DNA of 64,000 nt from assembly GCA_000934455.1 (NCBI GenBank), contig KN885161.1, positions 83,588 to 147,587 of the forward strand, in the 5' to 3' direction. The first letter of the stretch is position 1; the number at the start of each line of letters is the position of its first letter. Shown one piece after another: positions 21,400-36,000 of the stretch. The translations under genes and the position numbers were made by a program. Origin of the DNA: Apostichopus parvimensis (Eukaryota; Echinodermata; Holothuroidea; Aspidochirotida; Stichopodidae). Under the pieces are notes generated by a model. It searched no databases. It saw only the letters and a list, made by a program, of their open reading frames with translations, and was not told the origin of the DNA.

Positions 21400-24300
21400 C
21401 CTCTCTGGGCATGCTACTGAAATTCCTTGATCACAGCTCCAGCTGGCGTTCCTTTGTTGATAAGTTCTGTACTTTTAGTACTCATCATCTTCATCACTAC
21501 CGGAATGTTTGCTTGTAGTGCTGGTGTGTGTCATCCAATTTATATGAGTATTATTCTCGCCTTGAGTTGTTTCACCACTTTCTACCATCCTGATACATTT
21601 AGGGCCACCAGCGAATAGTACCAGGGCAGGTTTTGGAGGAGACGGTTGGCTGGAGAGACGATCACTCCTGTTGACATTCAATGCTTCCTGTGAAAGTAAT
21701 TGAGGCAGTCAAATTCAATGACAACTCCTCAAGATGTATGTTATTGTGATCCAATGGCTGGTTTGGTTTTGGTTGTAAGGGCTTTATGGCTCAATTTGTA
21801 ACGACTGGATCGCTGGCTTGTACTGTTAGTAGAAAATATTTGCACCACATAATAGTGATGTTTTGTAAAAATTATGGCAGTGAACCAGAATTTTAAAAAG
21901 TAGACAGCCTGAATGTAAAAGCTTGTATATATCCCAAACCCTCATTTTACCCACGTTACCATGAATTCTGTCAGCATATGAAATTACACTGTGCACAAAA
22001 ACAGGCTGTGAATTTTAAAACTATTGATACAGAAGAATATCATTTTTTTTCAATAATTGCATATTGACTGTTTTTATTACAGTTTTAATTAGTATTCAAC
22101 TGTTTTAAGTAGTCAAAGTTATTTGTCATCTAATTGAAATGAAATAGATTAAAACCGTGGTTCCAATGTATATATCTTTCAATACAACCTTTAATCTCTT
22201 GTTCTGACTAAAATAATTGCAATACTGTGCTGCTTGGTCAGGATTTATTCAATTCTCTTTTAATGAAACCATGTTATGAATAGCAATCATTAATGTGTAA
22301 CTAGTGAGTGAATTTTACCCAAAGTAAATAGTTTTTGTTTAATATATTCCAATGAATCCCTTTTTTATTTATTGAGTGATCTGCACAATAGCAGTTGTGG
22401 GTCTTCCCACAACTGCATGTTACACATAATTTGTCCCACAACTGCAGGGGTGTATGGGATCGGCTGTCCCACATCTGTATGCCTAGTAAGTGCACACATA
22501 CGCGCATTTTGGTACTAGTCAGGACTGTGTCTCCTCACCTGCTTGTGAGTACTCCTATTTAGGTATACACTAGCAACTTTAAAGTCGTTACTGAGCATGA
22601 TTCCACAATACTGTAATATACCGGCTATAGCAATGTTTGCTTTTCCATTTCTTTTAGCATGTGATATTTCCTATATAACTGAGGACTAGCACACTACAGG
22701 TATTTAAAGCCTTCCGAGGGCTTGCATCGGGCAAGCATTTAAAGACTTCTGAGGACTCCCTCACAAAGCGTATTTAATATCTTCTCAGGACCCACAAACT
22801 TCTAGTATCTTATACGGACTATCACATGTGACAAGGAAAGGACTTCAGTGAGATTTTTCTTCAAAACCGTGCTCGGATTTATTTATTTCTCGTTAATCTA
22901 GTGAATTCAACAGTCATTGTTTCATATCCTAAGCCCAACATCAACAACTTTTCAATTCACCAGAAGTATGTTAGTTATGGAATGGTTGGGTAGGGGAGGA
23001 AGATCTGGCAAGGTGGGGTGTAAATTGAAATTTTCCATTGAGGCATTGAAATATGTTACAAGCTCCTAGGAAAACATCTCAGATTCTGCTATCAACACTC
23101 TAAACATAACAACTTCACATAGATGAACAAAGAAAAGATTCCACATTTCAAAGTTGTCTTTTCTTGGACAAGATTGATGATGCCTGCTGCAGTAACCAAG
23201 AGTAACTTTTACAGATCATGTAGTGAGAGAGAATGTGTTCTAGAAACAATGAGTATTCTGTACTGCATATCATATATACAGCTATGAATGATCCTCACAG
23301 CAATTGGTAACAGTTGCATCAGACTATGAGTTGTCAGTCAAGACTCATTTGTCAACAAAGCAGATAAATCGAAAATCAATGGACATGAAACCTCTCCTGT
23401 TGACCAAAACAAAATGACATAGGGCCATTCTCTGGCAAATGAGCTGACAGGAAAACAATTAAGTTTTTATGAGAACCCAACTATACAGTTTCTATATAGA
23501 CTAGAGGGGATACCTGACATTTTCTGTTCCGTATTTGTTCATGAAAATTATAACCATATAGTAATTTGCATAAATTTGCATTATTGCTTCTTTCAGCAAA
23601 AGTGAACTTTTCAACTGAATATGTTTTTGCTTTAACTATATCTACAAATAATTTGAAGTCATTCACTTTCGCACGGAGATTATTAATACTGGATGCTAAT
23701 TAGCATCATTATGATATCACACATATGAGCAAATTATCACGATAGTTTTCATTAAAAGTAATTAGTGCATCTGACCTAATGTCCATGCAACTTTTCTTGG
23801 TAAAAACTGTTACGTCTGCAAAATATCTAGTCAAATACTTATTCCAACAATTAATTAATTGCCTCAAATAAGTGGTCACATGTGTCACTCAAGCCCCGCT
23901 CGCTGGGCTATTGCTAACAGCTTGTACTAGGGATGTATTATAGTACTTCAATCATATTGTAAACCTATCAGATCCAAAGCTGTCAACTAGCATTCTAAAC
24001 AATGTCCCTGAACATATTGTTGGTAAATTGGGGGAGTGTTTGTTGTGTAGTCTCCATGTCATACTGTTCTCTACAATACTACCTTCAACTAAATGAGAAT
24101 AAATGTAGACTGATTACTAGGTCTACAGACTGCTACAGCATTAAATACAATCCCTTCTCTGCAAAAACAATTAATAAAAGAAACAAGCTTACAGCTTGGT
24201 TAGGGTATCTACAAATTTAACCTGGCAACATGCAACATCCACTTGCCATTTTACATTGCTCCTGATTGGTACCAATGTGTAGGCCTAGCTGAGACCCAAT

Positions 24301-24640
24301 CTACACTATACTGTCAAATTCATATGTCTGGTCAACCATGTAAGTAAAGTGTACTTTGCATATCTTTTTACTTTTAGTATCAGCATTATTAATAGTCTTA
24401 ATAGAAAGTGCTGAGAGTCTCTACCATGATTATTGGACTATTGCTGAGACAAAACAAAATGGCAATGATACCTGCTGTATAGTGTAACTGTAACTTCACT
24501 AAATTTTGCAAGATGTTAGTACTTTCGGTTAAACATAGCTAGTACTTGACAAGGCAAAAATGTTGGCATACTTGTAAGTGGCAAAAGTTCACTCTCCGAG
24601 ATGAATTTGTTGAGGTACAAAAAGCTTTAAAACTTACTTT
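21400..24640. other. AT-rich intergenic DNA, nothing recognised
   Basis: About 3.2 kb with no gene, repeat border or RNA that I can support. Open frames are short and of ordinary intergenic composition. Confidence 0.45.
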
Positions 24641-24654
24641 ACTTTACTTCTTTT

Positions 24655-27335
24655 TTGGGTGAATGATGTTGTAAACTTTATACTTTATGCTCTTCCAGTC
24701 TTTGCTTGAGAGAGGTGGATAATTTCGCCTCAATGCTTCGCACTCACACTTTCTCGGAAGCCTTTGAACCCCAATATCTTTTTCAAAGTGTTTTTCAATT
24801 GTTGCTGTTTCGTTTCTTCTCCATCTGACTCTTTGTTTAGGGCTGCCTGCAAATCATCAAAACAATGGTAAAATATAGTCATGACATTCATCAATCTCGA
24901 AGCTGGAGTCCTTTTTTGTTGCTTGTTAAAGTTTGGGGCATTCTAATGCATTATTCAAATAGCAGACAATGTTTTATAAAATGATTCTATGTCAGCTGAT
25001 ATACAAAGGTTTGAAATCAATATATATATAAGCCACAATTATGTACTTAACCGACCTTTCTTTTTAGTTCATGCAAGGCTGTCATTCTCTTCTTCACTTT
25101 CGTGAAGTTCATCTTGTCCTTCCTTGTCTTCCCTTTCCAAATCTTCATCATCATATGGTACTTCAGTTGTTTTCCTCTAATTCATCAGTATAGCTTTGAT
25201 CTAAGCAAAATAAGAGTTACAGCTTCATGAAGAGCAAGCAATAGAATGATGCTACTCAAAACAGTCTACCATGGACCACGTACTTTATCATTAATTCAAT
25301 AACATGACACTCTGGACACAGCTGACATAATGCATCAACAGGGAGATACCAAACTTAATATTGGGATTGCAGAATAGCAACTTTACTCACCATCAAGAGA
25401 AACCTCAATTTCATCTAACTTCTTGTCTTTGAACTCTCCCCACAGCACCCGTCTCCATTATTTGAAGCAGTCGTGCCACTTTAGCCATTTGTAGAGTACT
25501 TTCGGGCAGTCTGTAATATTCTCGATGCACACGTATGTCATGGCCTAAGAATCCCGCCAGGACATCTAATTCATGGTCCTTCAGACATAACATCTGGGGA
25601 ACAGTGACAGTTTGTTTTCTTTATGTTGTTGATGTGAGGTTAGATGGATGCTTTGCACCTGACTTCAGTGCATATTTCCGTATGCAACCAGCTCCCCTCA
25701 ATGATTCCATGGAAGAGAAGTTTGGGCGGGCCAAGAAATAATCATTCGTCTGGCTGACTCCAATGAGGGTTCTCTGCGCAGCAAACAGTTCCATTTCCTT
25801 TGTGAGAAGGACAGGCACTTCCCTCCCTCGTTTTTCCCTGATCTCAATATGTGCAAGCTTGTTACACAATGTCTTCTCCCAAGATAATAGAATCCATTAC
25901 ATCATGATTTCCTTCGTCATGACATCAACGTTCAAAGTCAGCCAGCTTTATTCTTTGCACTTTACCACTTCTGCGTCGATTGAGTTGCTTCAGCTCAGAG
26001 TTGCTTCAGCTAATGCATGCCATGCTGTTCCATCATCAGACAAGGCTAACAGCGTGTAGTTGTGTGATGTCCTCTGATAGTGGTAGCATGTTTGGCTTGT
26101 TCCAATTCCGTTCTTCAAGTGTTGTCCTGGCACCTGTTCCCACTGTATTGGCCCACTCGATAACTGCCAGCTTTTACAATTTATTTGCCTGATCCTCTGT
26201 AACTGGATCTTCTAATTTGATGCACTCAGTCCTACCAATCAAAGCACATGTCTGAAGTGAATGACCCAACTTAAGGGCTAAACCTAGTGACTTATAATTC
26301 CCTGTTTGGGGGTCTAATCCTGCCAGGTTTCGAACAGCTCATAATACCGTATCAAACTGATTTGGACTAATACAGTCATATAAGGACTTCATGTCAGGTT
26401 TTGTTTCCTTGATGTTCAGCAGTAGTCTTGCAAGTTCACGCATTTTTGGACTAATGTAACCCACTTGATATCTTTCATAACCAAGTTTTGCAAACATTCG
26501 TTCCCCAAACTTAACAATAATGTGATAATGTTTAGCACCAAATGATATGCTATCATAAGTCATAGATGCAAAAACTGTGTCTTTAAAACTCTGTGAGACT
26601 TCCTGTGGAAATGGTAGGAGCAATGCAGATGTTGACTGGTGTCTGTTGTCTTTCATGGTTGACTCAGATGCCATGAAACAATTCTTCCATAGGTTATCTG
26701 TGGAGAAGTAACCAAAGCAGAAGTTACAGGGAAGAAACTCATCATGTGACTGGTGAAAAGGGTCCCGTCTTGCATGAATCAAACAGCCACTGCCCGACTG
26801 CCAAACTTCAACATGATGGCTATGGTCCCCTTTGTTTCTGAACAGAGTTTAGAGTTCTTTACATGACCCTTTATTCTACTCAGCAACTTGTTTTTCATTC
26901 AAATGAAGTTGTTGAAGGTGTCTTGGGAGTTTTGCATACAGTACACACAGTACTGGTGTTTGTCCCATTTCCTGTTCCCTTTCTTGTTTGTTTTCATGAC
27001 CTTAATACTCGAAGAGAAGGTGCAACATTTTCCTTATCACATCTTTTTCCTGGCTTAGACCCCCTGGCATCCTCGCTTGAACATCACTCTCTGGTGACCA
27101 GTTACCAGCATCGCTGCTATTGTCTTGGTCTATGTGATCACGCGAATTGTAAACAGTGGCGGTTGTTCTCATCACTGCAGAATCCTTTGTGTTAGGTGAT
27201 TTGGAGGATTCAGTTGATGTTTCTCCCCAAAGACTACTTCAAAGTCGTCTCTGTTGTGAAGTTGGCATGGGAATGAATCATGAGCAATCACTGTCACTAT
27301 CTGAGTATGGCACAAGAGTTGAAAGATTCCCTGTA
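24655..27335 (-). pseudogene. Tyrosine-recombinase-like multi-exon gene, decayed
   Basis: Minus strand, in order: an acidic N-terminal exon (about 27331, LVPYSDSDSD); a C2H2-like piece near 26985-26950 (RKWDKHQYCVYC); a region with EFLPCNFCFGYFSTDNLW (26782-26339) that continues LGLALKLGHSLQT; box I QLNRRRSGKVQRIKLADFE (about 25990-25930); EIREKRGREVPVLLT and a LTSTT-stop-RKQ block (25869-25590); then ELDVLAGFLGHDIRVHREYY (25593-25480). The C-terminal exon (about 24850-24655) has PRKCECEALRRNYPPLSSKD. RRxGE, the ST.LRK block and LGH...YY fit the Arg, HxxR-like, His and Tyr boxes of tyrosine recombinases. At least three stops or frameshifts, and the box II His reads Gln. Function as recombinase is inference. 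Confidence 0.55.
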
Positions 27336-27669
27336 AATGGAAGCAAAGAAAGTGCATGAGAGTTTTATTAATGATACAATGACATAGTTCAGATCTCAAT
27401 AAAGGTAAAGTGTGGTTTACAAAAATCAAATATAAACTAATCTACAACCTTTGATAAGTCGTAGCCAATGAAGTAGTCATTCGAGTGAATCTCAACAATG
27501 AAACACAAGAAACTAATTTAAAATATAAATTTACTTCATTTCTCATATCTGAATGCTTTGATGGATATTTTCTAATGAGAGTCAATGGATAACTCACAGG
27601 TTGTTATGATTAATGACAATTTCTTCATCTAAAAATGTTATTAAATTGCCACTTGATTGTTACAAAATT

Positions 27670-28905
27670 ATATACCTTTCCTCCATCAGCGATTTCATCA
27701 TTGTCACTTTCATCATCTTCGATATCATCTAAAAGGGTACCACGTCCTCCAGAAGTTATTTCACAACTTCTTTTCTGGAACTGAAAGGCAGTTCACTCAG
27801 CCAATCTGACAACAATACCACAAAATGGTGTACGTGCATTTCAGTCAAAAAATGCCATCATACTTCCTTAACGAAGCTCTTTGAGTAAGAAAATTTTGTT
27901 TAGTTCAATGCCACCTAACAATATGAAAGTTAGTATTTTAAAGACAGAGCTGTGTGTTAACAAAATCAAAAGAATCGATTCTTTGGAGAACATTTCCTAA
28001 ACACAACTACCAATGCAAAAACGATACAATATGTACAACAAGCTTCCGTATGTTCTTGGTGGTGATACAACAAAGGAAATAGCCAGAGTGTCTGATTTTT
28101 GTATAGCAACATGTCATAACAAGTGTAGCAGACAGCAAAGAAATGTTACCACTTGCACGATATGCATAAGGTCCTCCCACTGATAGTCTTATAGGAATTT
28201 ATCAAAACTACACATTCAAGCTTTGGAGTATAAGCCACTGGACCATTGTGAATATTGATATGCAACACTACACGAATCAAAATTACATGAAACAAGCATA
28301 TTGGAACTCTTGCGCTGTTTAGTGTAAGATATGATGAGATATGCATCTTAAACATTATTCACTTTCCATAAGATCTTTACATTACTAAATTACCTGTCCT
28401 TCATTTGTGATTTCATCATTGTCACTTTCATCACCTGCACTTTCATCTTAGAGGGGATCATCTCCTCCAGAAGTTAAGTCACAGCTTCTTTTCTGAAATT
28501 GAAAGAATATGACATCCATCATAAACAGTAATGCCAGTTCACTCAGCTAATCTGACAAAATGACCACAAAACGGTTTACGTGTATTTGAGCCACAAAATG
28601 CCTTCATACTTCCTTAATGAAGCTCTCTGAGTAAGAACATTTAGTTTAGTTCAATGCACCTAACAAGATCAAAGTAACTATTTTAAAGACAAAGCTGTGT
28701 GTTAAGAAAAATGAAAGGAATCGATTCTTTGGAGAACCTTTCTGACACTCAAATATCAATACAAATACGACAACAATATGTTCAAGCTACCTTATGTTGT
28801 TGATGGTGATACAAGGAAATCAATAGCCAGAGTGTCTGATTTTTGTACATCAACATGTCATAACAAGTGTAACAGACAGCAAAGAAATGTTAGCACTTTG
28901 ATATA
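27670..28905. repeat. Tandem duplication, about 744-bp unit, with duplicated acidic exon
   Basis: Two copies lie head to tail: 27670-28160 and 28405-28905. The word TAGCCAGAGTGTCTGATTTT is at 28080 and 28824, giving the 744-base offset. Each copy begins, on the minus strand, with an exon-like acidic segment (DESDNDEI in both; 27785-27675 and 28500-28400) with a possible donor GGTA/GGTAA. The second copy has an in-frame TAA inside this exon. It may belong to the 5' end of the recombinase-like gene that follows at 27.3 kb. A third, partial copy lies at 37.35-37.64 kb. Confidence 0.8.
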
Positions 28906-30037
28906 GGCCATCAGCTGAAACTCAAAAAGTGGCTGTAAAATCATTTTCGTTACAGCAACACTGGGACTAGACTTTTAATGCATTTTTGGGTAGTTTAATG
29001 CATCACAAACATTATATCAAAAGTTCTCAAAAAAATTTCCTGCAGTATTTTTGTAACACACCCTCGAAATTGGGTATGTTATGTAGACATTACGTGCTAT
29101 AATGCTATGTATTTGGAACACACTAACATTAGATTGGTACAGTGGTGCATACAAACCACTTTTTCTTATATAATATTAAATTACGACTGAATTATGTATT
29201 TTTAACAACAGTTGGGTCAGGGATATAAGAATCTTGGGAGGGGGTTCTGGGCTAAGGGGTCGGGGGGGGGGGGTGTTAGGCGTTACAAGTTGTGCAACCA
29301 CATCCATTTTCGCTAATTTGGTAAAAGTCCACACTCTCAACTTTGAAAATGAAATACAATTTTTACAGATTATAACTTAATAATGGTTTTAATTAGAAAA
29401 ATGTACCACTTTTAATAAACTCCGATATCATGGTTTGTAATAAATAACTAAAAAATAACAGATTTTTTCTGTGTTTCGAATGCATTTCGTCTGTGCATGT
29501 ATGAGTAAACATACACATATAATTAAAAGTTCCTCTCCATAATTGTAACACTCCCCATCTCAACTGTTTTACACATGTGACCCCCTCCCCCTCTACTTTA
29601 GATGTTGCTAAATCCCTGCTTACAGTGAGATGTACCCAATGCTCCTGGCTGAAGCGAGCTATTTCTTTTGTGAAGAAGTTGGCACATTGAGACGTCATGG
29701 CATATCGTAGATATAAATAAAGTATATCCGTTACCTTAGTACTCCTTATACAGTCTTCTGCAAAACTAAGTATTTCCAGCTCTCCTCCCCCCCCCCCTCA
29801 GAAAAAAAAGTGACTTGAAGTAAATGTAAATATTTATCATTAGGTGTCTGGTAGGTAGGGTAATCTAGGTAGAACTGCTCGTAATAGCTAAAATGAATAT
29901 ATGAAGAAGATCATGTTTTCTGGTTCCTTTAACTCTGTGGAACAAAATAATGACAACATGACTAGGAAAAGTTAACCCTCTTCACAAACTTCAAACTTGA
30001 ATAAAATGTCAGACTAAGATGTAAAGATTTAATACCA
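28906..30037. other. Non-coding spacer
   Basis: No gene recognised. It has a run of 12 G at 29262-29273 and a run of C near 29789. The stretch next to 30037 would be the 3' UTR of the minus-strand gene that ends there. Confidence 0.45.
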
Positions 30038-33000
30038 TCACAGTTCATCCTCCAAATCATCTTCCCCTGCATCAACAATCTCAACATCTTCTTGGAAGTT
30101 GCTGCAATTTTTACATTTACAGAGGTCTGTACAGGGCAGCTGAGCGTTCATACAGGAACATCTTCCTTTCAGACATTTGCCGACTCTACAGCTACAGCTG
30201 ACCCACTGGAGCAAAACATCTGGGGCAGGTGGCCTCGTCATCCAAGTGATTATTAGCTCATCATTTACAAGTTTCCATCCATGTCCATCGGGTGACGGTG
30301 CATCAATCCTTGGCTGTAATGCCCTATGGTGAATAGCAGCCTGGTAGGTGCAGCGCTTCACATGCTGGATCAGAGCATCTTTTGTTGGTGGTAAACTCTG
30401 CTCTGAGGATGGAGATGAACAGAACACCTTGTACCTGGCATCATCAACACTATCAGCACCTGATTGACCATACAACAAACAGACAAATTTCTCAAGAGAT
30501 GACAGTGTTTGCTCTTGTAACTGGAAAGGACTCCCCAGATTGCAAAACGATTCTTGACACTCAGGATGCTCTTCTAGCAGCTTCAATGCCTTGTGTTTTC
30601 CTTTCCCATAGAATGCACTCGTTGAATCACATCCTGTAAATATGTGAAGACCAATAAGGCATTTAGAAGAGGTGCCCAAACTTGCACGTACTTTCTGTAA
30701 GTCTATGATGCGACTCTTATTTCCTTTACCTGTCATGAAATAGATATACCCAGGCAAACTGTCCAACAGTGTGAGTGCTATGATGGCCACATCAGTGTCC
30801 GGACTTCTGATGACAACTGTTTGGTTTGACAAACTAGCATGTGCTGCATGGAGCAACAATCGTGTATCCGCCTCCTCATGGTCGCAGAACAACTCCAAGC
30901 AAGGTGAAGCTTCCACCACTCCCTCCTTCCACTCCAAACAATAACAATATTCAGCACTTGTGGTAAATATAGTAAGGTTTCTTGGTTGCAACTTCGATGA
31001 ATCTTCTCTCCAAGTGGAGAGTAGGAAATTAATTAATGCTTCTTGTTAGAACCATTTGAAAGGAACTTTTTGAACTCCTTCGGAGTTTTCTGGTCCTTGC
31101 TATAAATCTTGATGGTCTGTGATCCAGCCTCTGCCCTTCTAGCCCTCTCTGTATTCTTTACACTTAATGCAGGGTAACAATCTGTTACAAAGTCAACACG
31201 AGAACATTTGTTCTTCGTTGCCAATCCACACACTTGCTGAAGAATGGCTTCCGGCAGTTCTCCAAATGATTCTGGAATCTCCCGCATCGATTGTATAAGA
31301 GCCAAACCATCAATTAATATAGCTGCATTTGATGGAACTTCTCTTACGAGATGGTTAATGGCTTGGTCCTCAATTGCATGGAGCAGGGCCGATTTATCAG
31401 TCTTTGCTAAAGTACCACTGGCACTGTCAAAAGGGAATGAAACACTGCCAAGAGAATATGACAAAACTTCTGGCAGGTCAATCTTGCGCTTTTGTCCCAC
31501 AACAAGGAGGCGAGCAAAGAATACTCTGTTCTGCTTCACAACATCTGTACTTGTTTTTCCCACACTGTGTGAATTTTCTGGAAAAGTTTTCAGTTTCTTC
31601 TGCTTTATTGCTGAAAACAAATCCACCTTCTTTTCAATCAACCGATCCCTTATGAACTCAACAGTATCTGTTTCTCCACCTTCCACTGCATTCATCAAAC
31701 CGTGTTTCATCATATCACTTGCTACAGCACCAGTAACTGATACCGACCAAATATTCTGTAGAACAATCAAATGGATTGATCATGCTATTGACTGTTGATA
31801 TGATGGAATCAACTGCTATGCCATCTCTCTTGGTCCTTGCACTGTCTAATTCCTTCGACAGGCGCCCATGGTGACCAAGGCCGGACAGAAGTTCACACTG
31901 TCGCGTAACAGCTGATCTCTCAGGTTGTGAAAGAATCCATCGTTGAACTGCTCCACGATTCAATGTGAAGCTAGTGATTCCTCCCCTTGTTTTACTATCT
32001 CTGTTACATGTCTGTTCAATTGCTTGGTCACATGCAATAGAAGCAAAAGGGCGTCTGTCTTGGCGCTGCACTGTCCATTCACCTCTTTTCGACACCTGTT
32101 CATAACAACGTGGATGTGTGGTTGGCAAATTTACCATTTGTACCCAATATGGTGGAAGGTATCTGGAGTAATTAGTCCTGTCATAAGCAAAAAACCATGG
32201 CATCATAAAACGGATAGCTGCAAGATGCATGTGCCAATCAGTTTCGCATGTTGCTCTGATAAATACTAGAAGTAACTGTACCATATCAATGTATGAGCTC
32301 CACAGTGCAAAGGTTGGACTCTCTGAGTTTTTCCTGGTCACGAACTTGTCATAGCATGCCATAAGATATGATAACTCCGGAGACCCTGCCTGTATATCCT
32401 TGACATTAACATCCCCAGGATGCAATAAGGAAGAGTATTTCTGTACCTCTTCTTCAGTAAGGGTGTCCTTAAATGCTGAGAATTGCATTCTTTGGAGAGC
32501 TTCATACATGAGTTTGTGAGAGTGTACACTTCTGTTGTAATGGTGACCACTCAAGACACCATTGATTGAACCTGCAGCTACCACTTCTGATTCAATTAGT
32601 AAATCTCGGAGACCTGCATCTCCAAAGCGTTTACCAATTATTCCCATGTATGACATACAGGTATGCAGCTCTCCAAGACGTACAACTGTACGCTTCATCA
32701 CATCATCTCTTGACCATCTGATCTGCTGAACCTTGGCATATATTGCTTGGTCAAAGACCAAACAAATGTGTTCCAGCTGTAGATTATCTGCAATGGAAAG
32801 ACTCCTATGAATGATAGTATTAATAGTCGTCATTTCTGTTGGGGAGGCTTCTATCACCGGTAAGTAGTGGATAGCAGACTTTTGCAGAGTCATCCTTCCT
32901 GCCAGGCTGATATTAAACCCTGTCCAACCAGGTACTTCTGATTTCCCATCCAAGAACTTTGATAGAAGAAAAATAAAGTCCTTCTGAAGTGCAGATCTGA

Positions 33001-36000
33001 TTGCAGGGCTATACAGGGAACTATTTACCAGTGTTGCATCACCAACTAACTTTGGGCCTTTTCTTCCCACACTAATGAAAGTCTCCATTGGTGTCATGCT
33101 GTGAGTAAGAGAACGGACACCTTTCTTAATTTTTGGCCTATCATTCAGTTCTGTCTGCTCGGTAATGTGACTCTGGATCATGATCCCGTTCGTGTGGTGT
33201 GTGGTGCCATGGCCTGAAACAGTCTCCTCTCCAAAGTCTATGTTGTCCCACACAAGCACTGTTGGGGCTTTTTCCAAGAAACCTTTAAGAACTTTATGCG
33301 AAGTTGCTAGTTGTAACTGTGCAAGACTTGTCTCCAACCCAATAATTGTGTCCCATGAAGAGCAATGACCAAAATTGTTCAACAACCTTAAGATTTGGGA
33401 TGAACCTGTCAGATGCCTCACTGTTAGTCCTAAGGACAGTGATTTGGGAGTCTGTTTCCGCCCATTTGATGCTGCGTAGATGATATCCTGACATAAAGAC
33501 AAAATATTTGTTTCATCCTTACAACTTACATCAGCAACAGTTTTCAGACATGGCTCTTCAGTTGCCCCAGTGCACCATGCCATAAAGTTGAAAAGTTCCA
33601 ATGGTACCAGCTCTCTTGCATAATCTAGGGTTAGGTCACGTGATGTTGGTGGCCAAGGGCATGTTAGTCCGGGAGATTGTTTAATTGCATTCTTGAGAAT
33701 CATACCTGAAGGCAAAAAGATGAGAAACCATGAATATTCACCTAAATTAATTTTAAGGCATACAATATGGTCTTACATGCTGCAACATAAATTTTGTATT
33801 TTGAAAATATCACACATCTGTATTCAAAATACAAAGTCACAAACTTTTTGCATGTAAGTACAATTGCTTATATAAGTTATTGTTTCAAAAATATCAAAGG
33901 GGAATTCCACACAGCAATTCATAAAGTACAGTGGTATAACATTATCATACTTTTTCCTAAAATAAAGTTGACCAACACACTTTCTGAAAATCAAAATAAA
34001 TATTACATTCATCCATATCAAGAGGATAAGTCAGCATGGCAACAATCCACAGTCGAGGGTGATTCCTCTTGAAGAATTTTTGTAATCAAAACCCATAATG
34101 AATATTCAAGAGAATAAAGGAGCCAAATGTTTGTCACATTACAATCAACCATGATCTTAACAATTACTTTTCTTTTCTCATTGTACCTCTGAGGCTTCAT
34201 TGCTTTCTTTGAAGGAGGCCAACTATTATCTTCCCTTTCATCAAACCCTTGTTCAGTACCTGAACACTGCAGATGTCCCTTGATTTTTGTTTGAATAAAG
34301 ATGTATAATTTTATAACCTGCATTGTACAACATTCTCATGGAATCTTGTCCTGTAACTGCAAACGAACATGTTGGAGTATCCATCTCAACCTCCGAAGTT
34401 GCTGTTGATGAATCTTCAGAAGTTCCCAGAGTTTCCATCACACTTCCTGGAGACAAAGCATCAGTATAGACTATCTGACATTTGTATCTGCGGAAAGGTT
34501 TATGGAAGCAGAGCTGTGGATAGTCCCTTTTGAGGCGATACTTTAACTTGTCACTTCTGTAGAAAAAGGAAAATTATTCAGGTATATTAAGATGAAAGAA
34601 TGGATTAAAGGAATCAAAGACTCACCTAGATACTTCAAATAGTGAACATTTTATGGTCAGTAATTTTCATGGCACAATATACCATAGAATTGTTTTTATG
34701 CTCTAATGGGAAACATTCTGAATTTAAGTTGGTAAAATTGCAAACAATCTTCATTTAATACATTCAGTAGAACGGAAAGATACTTCAACCTCTGCCTTTA
34801 TTTATATGATTTTGAAATATCTACAGAAAGTTACTTCAATCTCTGTATCCCTACCTTTTATTCCTATGATTTTGAGCGGGGAGGGGACATTAACTTTATG
34901 CAAAATGTAGATTGATGTTCAAGCAATATAAAAATTTAGAAAGCAGTTCATTTTCATTCCTATTATACAATGAATATTTCATTTGTTCATAAGTTGAGTT
35001 TTTAACATCACACATTAGTGAGTAGCAGTTTCCAGTATATCGGGTAAATTATTGAGGAATTTAACTATGAATGTCCCTTATAATGTGTTACATGCCCTTA
35101 CCTATAAGACTGGAGATCTGCACCTTCATGCTCCTTTATTTTTAGTACAAACAGCTGTACAAGTTTGGTCATCCTCATGATCTCCTCGTTGTCAATTAAC
35201 CTTGGCTGGACGATAGTGCCACAGAACATTCCATAGGCCACCTGATAATCCAACTCCAGTTGACCCCTGAAATTCAAATGAGATGACACCGTGAAGAGCT
35301 TATGTTAATTCAAGTATGTTTTCATCATACATAAGAAAAATACATATCTTCCTACTGTATTCTCTGCATTTCTTTATTACAAATATGGAAAGTGATGGCA
35401 AAGCAATTTTGAAATTTTATTTGAAAACAAGAATGAACACACATTTACTCCAGTGCATGTAAATATGCATGTCCCTCATGTGTACTGTAATTACTCTTAA
35501 CCATATCTAAACAATGCTGCATGAAATTAGAGATTTTTGAGTCTCACATTTTATGATGGGGTACCGATATAAATACAATTCAGCCAAAAATATGTTGTAA
35601 ATTACTTATAAATTTCAATGGAAGGATTACCCTGATATTGCATCTCAAAGCATTTAGAGAATTTGTTTTCTTTTTCTTGGGAAGGACCCCCATATTCCAA
35701 AAGTCTTAGATCCAACCCTGAACACAAAATGAAACACACATTGAAGAAAGTCCTTTACCTTTCAGGATCTGTCTCAGTCTTCCTTGTCAAGAATCGTATG
35801 TAATTCTTATAACATAGAGAGTGGTACCTGACTTCGATGGCAACGCAGTCTTTCCCTCTAATATGCATCAATATGTGCTCATCTCTTTTCCGCTCTGCTG
35901 CTTGTCGAAGCAATCCTTTAATAAAATGAAATAAAAAAGCCAATTGTTTTGCATTTGCTGTTGATAAATGTAAGTTTCAACAAGTAAGAACTAAGACAGT

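Noticed and set aside
29393-29698. Minus-strand frame of 101 codons
   Set aside because: No recognisable motif and a composition like the flanking non-coding DNA.
31244-31798. Plus-strand frame of 184 codons in the nuclease gene
   Set aside because: Antisense shadow of the minus-strand coding exon; no motif.
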